Assembly (NCBI GenBank): GCA_043762265.1
Contig: JAYUMV010000461.1
Location: 1-12,318 of the forward strand
DNA: 12,318 nt
Direction of reading: 5' to 3'
From: JANXLO01 sp043762265
Lineage (GTDB): Bacteria > Armatimonadota > Chthonomonadetes > Chthonomonadales > Chthonomonadaceae
Shown here: piece by piece, positions 5,495-11,636 of the stretch
Layout of the letters: every line of letters starts with the position of its first letter
Numbering within the stretch: position 1 is the stretch's first letter
Notes under the pieces: generated by a model
What the model was told of the DNA's origin: nothing
What the model saw: only the letters and a program-made list of their open reading frames with translations
Databases searched by the model: none
Made by a program: the position numbers and the translations under genes

Positions 5495-5596
5495 AGGGTA
5501 AGAACGATTTCTTTTCGGAGTTTGCAAAGCTATTCCTGAGACAACAATCCCTGCGATGATCGAATTTCCGGTCCGAATGTTAAAGACGGTGAACCT

Positions 5597-5848
5597 ATGG
5601 CTACAACTTCAAAAATAACTCTACTTGTTCGGGACTATACGAAGCGGGCTTCTCCGTCAGAAGTTCACACTGCGGATGTAACGCCCAAAACTACTGCGCC
5701 GTCTGTTTCTACGACCGAGGATGTTATCCGGGAAATGGTCGCCTCGGGAATACCCATCGAGCAGATACTCATCCCGGGCCAAGGCAAAAAGGATGTACTA
5801 TTCATTGCTGATGACTTCAACGATTACGGCGAGGAGTTTGTTGATTAA
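5597..5848 (+). CDS. Putative antitoxin of a VapBC-type pair
   Basis: An 83-residue protein that I do not recognise by sequence. It is called antitoxin from position: it ends 4 nt before a PIN-domain toxin gene and has typical antitoxin length. The N-terminal third (MATTSKITLLVRDYTKRASP) is basic; the middle is rich in Thr, Ser and Pro. The C-terminal half (EDVIREMVASGIPIEQIL, then DVLFIADDFNDYGEEF) is acidic, as expected of the part that neutralises a nuclease. No clear DNA-binding fold (AbrB, RHH or Phd) is obvious. GGTGA lies 5 nt before ATG 5597. Antitoxins of this kind usually repress their own promoter; that would be the extended -10 at 5465-5494. Confidence 0.72.
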   Translation: MATTSKITLLVRDYTKRASPSEVHTADVTPKTTAPSVSTTEDVIREMVASGIPIEQILIPGQGKKDVLFIADDFNDYGEEFVD

Positions 5849-5852
5849 TACG

Positions 5853-6254
5853 ATGGATGTACTTCTCGACACATGTGCATTCCTCTACCTGTGCACGGAT
5901 GATCCCAAATTAAGTCCCGGGGCGAAAAGGGCCATTCTAAACCGTCAGAACAGACGGTTTTTGAGTGTTGGAAGTGTTTGGGAGATGGCAATCAAAGCAA
6001 ATCCGATGCGTCAGTCCAACAAGAAATTAGAACTTGGCAAACCCCTGGACGTTTTCATGGCCGAATATCTGACACGCTACGAAGTAGAGTTAATTCCTCT
6101 TGACATGGTCTACCTCTCGAAAGTGTCTGTATTGCTGGAAGAGCATGGCGATCCCTTTGACCGGCTGATAATAGCAAAAGCGTTGGTGTTGTCGATTCCC
6201 ATTGTCACGAACGACCCAAAGTTTGATGGCTTCGGCGTCACAATCATCTGGTAG
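5853..6254 (+). CDS. VapC-type PIN-domain ribonuclease toxin
   Basis: A 133-residue PIN-domain protein; such toxins cleave tRNA or other RNA using a cluster of acidic residues and a metal ion. The sequence shows D6 in MDVLLDTCAFLYL, E44 in SVWEMAIK, D100 and D103 in DPFDRLIIAKA, D121 in TNDPKFD, and the closing GVTIIW typical of the Sll0205-like PIN branch. Cys8 stands where many relatives have His. The start ATG 5853 is 4 nt after the antitoxin stop and matches the family's usual beginning; the frame is open further upstream, but that part overlaps the antitoxin and has no family match. The gene looks intact. Its stop is immediately followed by a decayed xisI end, which suggests the cassette was inserted there. 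Confidence 0.9.
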   Translation: MDVLLDTCAFLYLCTDDPKLSPGAKRAILNRQNRRFLSVGSVWEMAIKANPMRQSNKKLELGKPLDVFMAEYLTRYEVELIPLDMVYLSKVSVLLEEHGDPFDRLIIAKALVLSIPIVTNDPKFDGFGVTIIW

Positions 6255-6256
6255 GA

Positions 6257-6304
6257 CATGTTCCGCCGGGGCTTCGCTACTTGACGGAGTTCGCTGCCGC
6301 TTGA
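6257..6304 (+). pseudogene. Remnant of a second xisI (C-terminal 15 codons)
   Basis: Read from 6257, this stretch encodes HVPPGLRYLTEFAAA and a TGA stop at 6302-6304. The intact XisI at 4085-4426 ends FNPPELRGLTEFAAA and stop: 11 of 15 residues are identical. Most matched codons differ at the third base (for example CCG CCC versus CCG CCG, TTA ACA versus TTG ACG, TTT versus TTC), so this is not a recent copy but the end of a separately evolved xisI. Nothing recognisable of the rest survives between here and vapC, whose stop is 2 nt upstream. Confidence 0.7.
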
Positions 6305-6319
6305 GCAGGTAGGAATAAC

Positions 6320-6347
6320 GAATGCCCCACCGATTGGCGGGGCATTC
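6320..6347 (-). terminator. Hairpin downstream of atpC (possible bidirectional terminator)
   Basis: A 9-bp perfect stem, GAATGCCCC (6320-6328) with GGGGCATTC (6339-6347), lies 22 nt beyond the atpC stop and 66 nt after vapC. On the minus strand only a weak T-rich stretch (GTTATTCC) follows; on the plus strand TGTGTTGT follows. It is placed to end both converging transcripts, though neither T-tract is strong. Confidence 0.6.
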
Positions 6348-6368
6348 TGTGTTGTAGATAGATTCAGT

Positions 6369-6776
6369 TTAGTGGTTCATTTGGGCAACGCGGATGCGGT
6401 TTTGGGCGCGTTCGACGGCGAGGCGAAGCTCTTCGGCGTCGATATTGCTGCCGGGAACTTCGAGCAGTTGCCGCGCTTTGGCGGCGGATGCCTTCGCGCG
6501 TTCGAGGTCGATCTCTGCCGACAGTTCTGCGGTGTCAGCGAGGATGATGACCTTCTCTTTATTGACCTGGAGGAAGCCGCCGCTGGTGGCGATGAAGGCT
6601 TCCGAGCCGTCTGCCAGCGTCACTTTGATGAGGCCGGTGGTCAGTTCGGTGAGCAGCGGCGCGTGGCCTGCCAGCACTCCGAGAGAGCCTTCCACACCGG
6701 GAGCGCGGATCTCCTGAACCTCTTCGGAGAACAGCAGACGCTCCGGCGTCACGAGTTCGAGCGGGAATGTTGCCAT
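6369..6776 (-). CDS. atpC: F1Fo ATP synthase epsilon subunit
   Basis: Epsilon is the F1 central-stalk subunit that couples rotation to catalysis and can inhibit ATP hydrolysis. The 135-residue product has normal length. The N-terminal beta-sandwich shows the family pattern: FPLELVTPERLLFSEEV, GVEGSLGVLAGHAPLLTEL, and FIATSGGFLQVNKEKVIIL. A C-terminal helical hairpin follows (AEIDLERAKASAAKARQLL and on). Its ATG at 6776 is preceded by GGAGG, and atpD ends 14 nt upstream, so the two form one operon. It ends at a hairpin on the island border. Confidence 0.97.
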   Translation of the reverse strand: MATFPLELVTPERLLFSEEVQEIRAPGVEGSLGVLAGHAPLLTELTTGLIKVTLADGSEAFIATSGGFLQVNKEKVIILADTAELSAEIDLERAKASAAKARQLLEVPGSNIDAEELRLAVERAQNRIRVAQMNH

Positions 6777-6790
6777 AAGATGCCTCCGGC

Positions 6791-8188
6791 CTAGGCGCCC
6801 ATCGACTTGGCTTTTTCCACGACGTCGTCGATGCTGCCGACGCTGTAGAATGCCTGCTCGGGCAGATCGTCGTACTTGCCGCTGATCAGCTCCTGGAAGG
6901 AGCGGATCGTCTCTTTCAACGGCACGTACTTACCGGGCATACCGGTAAACTGCTCGGCAACGTGGAAGGGCTGCGAGAGGAATTTCTCGATGCGGCGGGC
7001 GCGAGAGACCATCAGTTTGTCTTCGTCGGAGAGTTCGTCGATACCGAGGATCGCGATGATGTCCTGAAGCTCTTTATAGCGCTGCATGATCCGCTGCACC
7101 GACAGAGCGACCTGATAGTGCTCCTGCCCGATGACGTTCGGATCGAGAATACGCGAGTTGGACTTGAGCGGATCGACCGCCGGATAGATGCCCTTTTCGG
7201 CCACTTTGCGGTCCAGGTAGACATAAGCGTCAAGGTGAGCAAAGGTCGTCGCGGGCGCGGGATCGGTCTCGTCGTCGGCGGGAACGTAGATCGCCTGCAC
7301 CGAGGTAACGGAGCCCTTCTTGGTGGAGGTGATGCGCTCCTGGAGCGTACCCATCTCCGTACCGAGCGTGGGCTGGTAGCCTACGGCGCTGGGGATACGT
7401 CCGAGCAGCGCGGAGACTTCAGCGCCAGCCTGGACGAACCGGAAGATGTTATCGACAAACAGCAGCACGTCCTGGTTCTCGACGTCGCGGAAGTACTCGG
7501 CGATGGTGAGTGCGGAGAGAGCGACGCGCAGGCGCGCGCCGGGCGGCTCGTTCATCTGGCCGAACACCATGGCGGTCTTGGCGATAACGCCCGACTCCGT
7601 CATTTCGAGCCAGAGGTCGTTGCCCTCGCGGGTGCGCTCCCCGACCCCGGCGAAGACCGAGAAGCCTCCGTGTTCGGTCGCGATGTTGGTGATGAGTTCC
7701 TGGATGAGAACGGTCTTGCCGAGTCCGGCGCCTCCGAAGAGTCCGATCTTACCACCCTTCAAGAAGGGGGTGAGCAGATCGACGACTTTGAGGCCGGTCT
7801 CTAGCACTTCCTGTGCACTGCTCTGGTCGGAGAACGACGGGGCCGGACGGTGGATCGGCCAGTACTCCGTGACATTGATCGGGCCGCGCTCATCGATCGG
7901 CTTACCGAGAATGTTCATGACGCGCCCAAGCGCCTCACGTCCGACCGGCACCGAGATCGGTCTGCCGGTGTCCTCTGCGGCCATTCCGCGCACCAGACCG
8001 TCGGTGGTGGACATGGCGATGCAGCGAACGACATCGTTGCCGAGGTGCTGCGCGACTTCGACAGTGAGGTCGATCCCCCGGCTCTCCTCTTTGATGAGGA
8101 TCGCGTTGTTAATGGGCGGCAGTTCGCCCGGTTCGAACCCGAGGTCAACAACGGGACCCTGAACCTGTACGATGTGTCCTGTAGCCAT
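6791..8188 (-). CDS. atpD: F1Fo ATP synthase beta subunit
   Basis: Beta is the catalytic subunit of F1, making ATP from ADP and phosphate. The 465-residue product is full length. The P-loop is GGAGLGKT (152-159; Leu replaces the usual Val), the catalytic Glu is E184 in GERTREGNDL, and Walker B is LLFVDN with D246. The switch element is DELSDED (384-390), a variant of DELSEED. Other departures from the usual text are FVQAGAEVSALLGR (Val and Ala for Thr and Ser) and HLDAYVYLDRKVAEKG in place of HLDATTVLSR. AAGGAGG lies upstream of ATG 8188. atpC follows after 14 nt, but no alpha or gamma gene precedes: beta and epsilon form a separate unit, as in cyanobacteria. A Rex-like operator lies about 130 bp upstream. 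Confidence 0.98.
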   Translation of the reverse strand: MATGHIVQVQGPVVDLGFEPGELPPINNAILIKEESRGIDLTVEVAQHLGNDVVRCIAMSTTDGLVRGMAAEDTGRPISVPVGREALGRVMNILGKPIDERGPINVTEYWPIHRPAPSFSDQSSAQEVLETGLKVVDLLTPFLKGGKIGLFGGAGLGKTVLIQELITNIATEHGGFSVFAGVGERTREGNDLWLEMTESGVIAKTAMVFGQMNEPPGARLRVALSALTIAEYFRDVENQDVLLFVDNIFRFVQAGAEVSALLGRIPSAVGYQPTLGTEMGTLQERITSTKKGSVTSVQAIYVPADDETDPAPATTFAHLDAYVYLDRKVAEKGIYPAVDPLKSNSRILDPNVIGQEHYQVALSVQRIMQRYKELQDIIAILGIDELSDEDKLMVSRARRIEKFLSQPFHVAEQFTGMPGKYVPLKETIRSFQELISGKYDDLPEQAFYSVGSIDDVVEKAKSMGA

Positions 8189-8317
8189 GCTTTGGCCTGC
8201 CTCCTTCGGCGTTTCCTTCTCACAGGGGTGCGTTCGGCTCTTGATGTGAGCTTCGCCTGCCTCTTCCTGCGGAATGGGTGTTAAAATTCTATCGTGAATA
8301 TGGGGGTGACGAGAAGA

Positions 8318-8335
8318 TTGTGCAATGCTTCACAA
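8318..8335 (-). promoter_or_regulatory. Rex-like operator upstream of atpD
   Basis: On the minus strand the sequence is TTGTGAA GCAT TGCACAA, an 18-bp imperfect palindrome that departs from the Rex consensus TTGTGAANNNNTTCACAA at one position. Rex is a repressor that senses NADH/NAD+ and controls respiratory genes, so a site before ATP synthase genes fits. It lies 130-147 bp before the atpD start. A possible -35 (TTGCAC, 8325-8320) falls inside it, with CATATT at 8303-8298 as -10. Function is inference from the motif. Confidence 0.55.
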
Positions 8336-8424
8336 CTTTTAGTTTAGCAGGTTTATGCCAGTAAAAGCAAGAGGGCGGAGGAATTTTGCGCTCCCCTTTC
8401 TCCCGCCGAGCAGAATCGATCCGT

Positions 8425-9225
8425 TCACTCTTCGGAGCCTTTGCGGGCGACGTAGAAGATACGGTCGGTGGCCCGATTCACCGCCCGCAATGTATATGCC
8501 TGATAGCACTGAATGTCTTCAAAACCGGCCTTTGCGAGCATCTGTTTGATTTCGTCGTTGGTATAGGCGTACTGCCAGTGGTCCTCCTCGAAATAACGTT
8601 CGGAGCCGTCGGCTTCGCGCACCCAGAACTTCATGTGGACCTGGCAGAGACGTGTTTCTGGGAAGTAGGCGCTGCGCCATTCGTAATGGAGGGGGTCACC
8701 GGGTTCCATGCTGCTCTGGTCGAAGAAGTGTTCGCGCAAGGCCAGGTCGGAGTTGAGATCGAAGATAAAGAGGCCGTTGCGCGTCAGATGCAGAGCCACC
8801 CGCTCGAAGGCGCTCTGAAGATGAGCAGGGTCGGTGATATAGTTCAGACTGTCGAAGAGGCTGATGCAGAGATCGAAGCGTTCACCGGGCAGATCCAGCA
8901 GACCTGCATCCTGCACATGATAGGCGATGGACTGCCCTTTTGCTGCTGCCTTCCGCTGCGCCTCGGCGATCATACCGGCAGCGATATCGACCCCCGTCAT
9001 ACCATATCCCGCTTCGGCAAGCAGTTCGGTAACATTGCCGGTGCCACAGGCGAGATCCAGAATGCGGCGCGGACGCGCGCCACGGGTCTCCAACAATCGA
9101 CGTAGGTAGGTCACCCAGTCGGCATACGGCACCGTCTGCATCAGATGGTCATAGACCGACGCGACCGCGATGAACTGATTGGGCTCTTCCGGCGCAAGCG
9201 AATCGGAGGGGGTTGCGAGTTCCAT
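8425..9225 (-). CDS. Class I SAM-dependent methyltransferase
   Basis: A 266-residue enzyme that transfers a methyl group from S-adenosylmethionine. Motif I is LDLACGTGN (56-64), and the acidic ribose-binding residue is D80 at the end of strand 2 (TGVDIAAGMI). The adenine-binding loop includes QDAGLLDLP (105-113), and post-motif III is seen in SLFDSLNYI and the strand LFIFDLNSD. The C-terminal half, rich in aromatic residues, with FEEDHWQYAYTNDEIKQML, resembles the cap of small-molecule methyltransferases often annotated by SAM domain alone; the substrate cannot be read. The ATG at 9225 has no clear Shine-Dalgarno sequence. Neighbours (atpD downstream on the same strand, cysH upstream past a terminator) do not suggest a pathway. 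Confidence 0.9.
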   Translation of the reverse strand: MELATPSDSLAPEEPNQFIAVASVYDHLMQTVPYADWVTYLRRLLETRGARPRRILDLACGTGNVTELLAEAGYGMTGVDIAAGMIAEAQRKAAAKGQSIAYHVQDAGLLDLPGERFDLCISLFDSLNYITDPAHLQSAFERVALHLTRNGLFIFDLNSDLALREHFFDQSSMEPGDPLHYEWRSAYFPETRLCQVHMKFWVREADGSERYFEEDHWQYAYTNDEIKQMLAKAGFEDIQCYQAYTLRAVNRATDRIFYVARKGSEE

Positions 9226-9249
9226 GCCGAGCTATTTCGACAAAAGAAA

Positions 9250-9283
9250 GGGCCGTCCCTGCACGATTTTGCAGGAACGGCCC
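9250..9283 (-). terminator. Intrinsic terminator between cysH and the methyltransferase
   Basis: The 14-nt arms GGGCCGTCCCTGCA (9250-9263) and TGCAGGAACGGCCC (9270-9283) pair with one mismatch around a 6-nt loop. On the minus strand the stem is followed by CTTTCTTTTG, fitting the end of cysH, whose stop is 11 nt away. On the plus strand GTTTTCC follows. Confidence 0.8.
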
Positions 9284-9293
9284 GTTTTCCTAC

Positions 9294-10016
9294 TCAGCGG
9301 GTATGAAGTCCACATTCCAGTTTCGAAGAAGACGCCCAGCGTCCCGAACGTTCGTCCTCCTCTTTGGAGACGGCGCGGGTGCAGGGCCAGCACCCGATGC
9401 TCGGATACCCCTGATCGTGCAGCGGATTGTACGGCACTTCGTTGATGGTAATATAGGACCAGACGTCCTTCTTCGACCAGTTGGCGAGCGGGTTGATCTT
9501 GACGAGATTGAACTTGGCGTCCCATTCGACAATATCCGCCTGCGCCCGATGCGAGGTCTGGTCTCTCCGAATAGCGGTGATCCAGGCGGTACGACCGACA
9601 AGCGCATCTTTCAACGGCGCGACTTTGCGGATACGGCAGCACTCGTCCGGATTCGTTCCGTAGATGGGGCCACCGAAACGCGCCTCCATCTCGGCCACCG
9701 TCTCCGGGGCGCGGACATACGCGACCTCGATCCCGTACTTCTCCCGGATACGTTCGCGCAACTCCAGCGTCTCCGCGAACTGGTAACCGGTCTCCAGGTT
9801 AAACACATGCACCGAGCGTCCGTTCGGTACCTGCTCGCCCAGCATCGCCAGCAGCGCACAACCTTCGGCTCCAAAGGCGGTCGCCATGGTAAGGCCGGGG
9901 CCATAGGTATCGACGGCCCACTGCAAAATCTCGTGCGGCTCACTCCGTTCAAAACGGTCGCTGATGGCCTTCAGATCCTCGCGGGAAGGAGGGATCGGGC
10001 ATTCTAAAGTCGTCAT
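9294..10016 (-). CDS. cysH: Adenylyl-sulfate (APS) reductase, Fe-S type
   Basis: This cytoplasmic enzyme reduces APS to sulfite and AMP in assimilatory sulfate reduction, with thioredoxin or glutathione as donor. The 240-residue protein has the PAPS/APS-reductase fold (ATAFGAEGCALLAML, VFNLETGYQF). It has the cluster cysteines C126-C127 (DECCRIRK) and C209/C212 (GCWPCTR), and the catalytic C235 in LECGLH at the end. The two Cys pairs mark the [4Fe-4S] form, which generally uses APS rather than PAPS. The start is ATG 10016, with GGGAG about 11 nt upstream; the frame stays open further, but that region runs antisense to cysC. A hairpin (10032-10051) lies in the leader, and the promoter at 10077-10106 is shared, back to back, with cysC. 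Confidence 0.95.
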   Translation of the reverse strand: MTTLECPIPPSREDLKAISDRFERSEPHEILQWAVDTYGPGLTMATAFGAEGCALLAMLGEQVPNGRSVHVFNLETGYQFAETLELRERIREKYGIEVAYVRAPETVAEMEARFGGPIYGTNPDECCRIRKVAPLKDALVGRTAWITAIRRDQTSHRAQADIVEWDAKFNLVKINPLANWSKKDVWSYITINEVPYNPLHDQGYPSIGCWPCTRAVSKEEDERSGRWASSSKLECGLHTR

Positions 10017-10031
10017 TGCGTTCAAAACTCC

Positions 10032-10051
10032 CAGGGGAACACGCGCCCCTG
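10032..10051 (-). other. Hairpin in the cysH leader abutting its ribosome binding site
   Basis: CAGGGG 10032-10037 pairs with CCCCTG 10046-10051 around an 8-nt loop. On the minus-strand transcript its last base overlaps the GGGAG binding site (10032-10028), so its folding could affect cysH translation. The role is inference. Confidence 0.45.
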
Positions 10052-10070
10052 ATTTAATCTTGACTAAATC
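10051..10070. promoter_or_regulatory. Candidate operator in the cysH-cysC promoter region
   Basis: GATTTA (10051-10056) and TAAATC (10065-10070) form an inverted repeat with an 8-nt spacer that includes most of the cysC -35 box and covers the expected cysH transcription start. A regulator bound here could affect both genes. Sulfur genes are often controlled by LysR- or Rrf2-family regulators, but I cannot name one from this motif. Confidence 0.4.
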
Positions 10071-10089
10071 AATAGGATTATAGTACAAT
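10060..10089 (+). promoter_or_regulatory. cysC promoter
   Basis: TTGACT (10060-10065) and TACAAT (10084-10089) are separated by 18 nt; both match the sigma-70 consensus at 5 of 6 positions. Transcription would begin near 10096, giving a leader of about 65 nt before the cysC start. It overlaps the cysH promoter almost completely. Confidence 0.75.
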
Positions 10090-10106
10090 CCACCACTATG
10101 AGTCAA
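10077..10106 (-). promoter_or_regulatory. cysH promoter
   Basis: On the minus strand TTGACT (10106-10101) and TATAAT (10082-10077) are separated by 18 nt: 5 of 6 and 6 of 6 consensus matches. Transcription would begin near 10070, about 54 nt before the cysH start. Its -10 lies next to the cysC -10 on the opposite strand. Confidence 0.75.
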
Positions 10107-10160
10107 TACGCACCGTCGGCGGGGTTGGTTTCCGCTCCGACAGCAGCAAGGGAAGAGAAG

Positions 10161-10715
10161 ATGAGTGTACATCAGGGCGCGGTGCTGTGGTTCACCGGCC
10201 TGTCCGGCGCGGGCAAATCGACGCTGGCAGAACATCTGGTCGCAGAGTTTCGAAGGAGGGGCTACAAAGTGGAACTGCTGGACGGCGATGAGATACGCAC
10301 CCATCTCTCCCACGGTCTGAGCTTTTCCAAAGAGGACCGCGACACCAATGTGCGGCGTATCGGCTGGGTCGCACGCCTGCTCGCGCGCAACGGAGTCCTC
10401 GCTGTCACCGCAGCGATCTCGCCCTATCGTGCCATTCGCGATGAGATCCGCGCAGAGACCGAGCGAGAAGGCCGTGCGGCCTTCGTCGAGATCTTCGCCA
10501 ATGCCCCTCTGGACGCCGTCGCCGCCCGCGATGTCAAGGGCCTCTACAAGAGGGCGCTTGCGGGCGAGATCAAAAACTTCACTGGAGTCTCCGATCCGTA
10601 CGAAGCGCCGGAACACCCGGAAGTGACGGCGCATACCAGCGAAGAAACCGTCCAGGAATCGGCGGATCGTATCTTGAACTATTTGACAGAGCGAGGCATC
10701 ATCGGCGCCCACTGA
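10161..10715 (+). CDS. cysC: Adenylyl-sulfate (APS) kinase
   Basis: CysC phosphorylates APS at the 3' position with ATP to give PAPS, the donor for sulfation or for PAPS reductases. The 184-residue product is of normal length. The P-loop is GLSGAGKS (13-20), followed by LLDGDEIRTHL (39-49), FSKEDRDTNVRRIGWVA (55-71), AAISPYRAIRDE, the lid segment RDVKGLYKRALAGEIKNFTG, and DPYEAPEHPE. The start ATG 10161 is chosen because GGAAGAGAAG precedes it directly. ATG 10098 in the same frame would add 21 residues without family match and lies only about 2 nt after the predicted transcription start, so it could be used only as a leaderless start. cysH is divergent; both enzymes compete for APS. No ATP sulfurylase gene is in the window. 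Confidence 0.95.
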   Translation: MSVHQGAVLWFTGLSGAGKSTLAEHLVAEFRRRGYKVELLDGDEIRTHLSHGLSFSKEDRDTNVRRIGWVARLLARNGVLAVTAAISPYRAIRDEIRAETEREGRAAFVEIFANAPLDAVAARDVKGLYKRALAGEIKNFTGVSDPYEAPEHPEVTAHTSEETVQESADRILNYLTERGIIGAH

Positions 10716-10772
10716 ATCGCTCTTGACACCTCACTTAAGGTGCTCGCCTGCCAGCACGAAAGGTTACGCGCT

Positions 10773-11636
10773 TTGAACGATGACCGCACCCTGGATCTTC
10801 ATGCCCACACCACCGCCTCCGATGGCGATCAGTCCCCCACTCAGCTTGTTCACCGAGCCCATGAGATCGGCCTCACCGCTCTCGCCGTCACGGATCACGA
10901 CACGACCGCAGGTATCGCAGAGGCGCTCGTGGCTGGCAAACGTTTCGGTATCGAGATCGTGCCGGGAATCGAGTTGAGCGCGGAGATCGAAGTCGGGCAG
11001 TGCCATATCCTCGGCCTGCTGATCGATCCCGCCAACCCAACCCTGAACGATCGCCTGGGCGAAGTAATCGAAAACCGGGACAAACGGAATGAGCGAATCG
11101 TGGAGAAGATGCAGAAGGAGTTAAATTTCGACATTACGCTGGAGGAAGTAGAAGCGGAATCCGGTGGACTGGTGGTGGCGCGGCCCCACTTTGCCAAAGT
11201 CCTGCTGCGCAAAGGCTATGTGACCTCGATGCAACAGGCTTTCGACGAGTATCTGGGGACAGGCGCGAAAGCCTACGTCGAGCGGGACCGCCTGACGCCC
11301 GAAGAGTGCTTCGCCTTGATTCACGGCGCGGGCGGCGTCGCCATCCTCGCCCACCCCAACAACCTCAAACGCAACCCAGCCGACACCGAATTCGAGATCC
11401 TGCGCCTGCAAGCCCTCGGCATGGACGGCATCGAAGCCCGCTATAATCGCCACACTCCTGAAGAGAACGCCCACTACCTAGCCCTCGCCGCCCGTCACGG
11501 CCTCTTAACCTCCGGTGGCTCCGACTTCCACGGCCCCACCGTCAAACCCACCGTCTATCTCGGCCATGTAGAAGGCAATCAGCCCGCCCCACTGAAGTTG
11601 CTGGACAGGCTGAAAGCACATGCTAAATCTCAATAG
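10773..11636 (+). CDS. PHP-domain phosphoesterase (TrpH/YciV, RNase AM-like)
   Basis: A 287-residue metal-dependent phosphoesterase. PHP motifs are clear: H10 and H12 in LDLHAHTTASDG, D41-H42-D43 in VTDHDT, E67 in GIELSAE, H78 in CHILG, HF in ARPHFAKVLL, AHPNNL, and the final GGSDFHG. The layout matches the TrpH/YciV group, whose members hydrolyse 3',5'-nucleoside bisphosphates or trim RNA 5' ends. If it hydrolyses 3'-phosphoadenosine 5'-phosphate, it would fit next to cysC, but this is inference. The start is set at TTG 10773, with AAAGG upstream and homologues beginning a few residues before DLHxHT; GTG 10740 in frame is the alternative. The 3' end overlaps the convergent oxidoreductase gene by 14 bases. 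Confidence 0.88.
   Translation: MNDDRTLDLHAHTTASDGDQSPTQLVHRAHEIGLTALAVTDHDTTAGIAEALVAGKRFGIEIVPGIELSAEIEVGQCHILGLLIDPANPTLNDRLGEVIENRDKRNERIVEKMQKELNFDITLEEVEAESGGLVVARPHFAKVLLRKGYVTSMQQAFDEYLGTGAKAYVERDRLTPEECFALIHGAGGVAILAHPNNLKRNPADTEFEILRLQALGMDGIEARYNRHTPEENAHYLALAARHGLLTSGGSDFHGPTVKPTVYLGHVEGNQPAPLKLLDRLKAHAKSQ

Noticed and set aside
6962..7804. 280-codon plus-strand frame opposite atpD
   Set aside because: Lies wholly inside the unmistakable atpD gene; composition is that of an antisense shadow.
8371..8415. GC-rich imperfect hairpin after the methyltransferase as terminator
   Set aside because: The stem needs a bulge, its loop is long, and only a late T-rich stretch follows on the minus strand; too weak to list.
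10017..10712. N-terminal extension of cysH to 472 residues
   Set aside because: The added part runs antisense through cysC and across the cysH promoter; homologues start near ATG 10016.
10723..10728. TTGACA as the -35 of a separate promoter for the PHP gene
   Set aside because: No acceptable -10 box lies 16-19 nt downstream (the sequence there is GC-rich), so it is probably chance.
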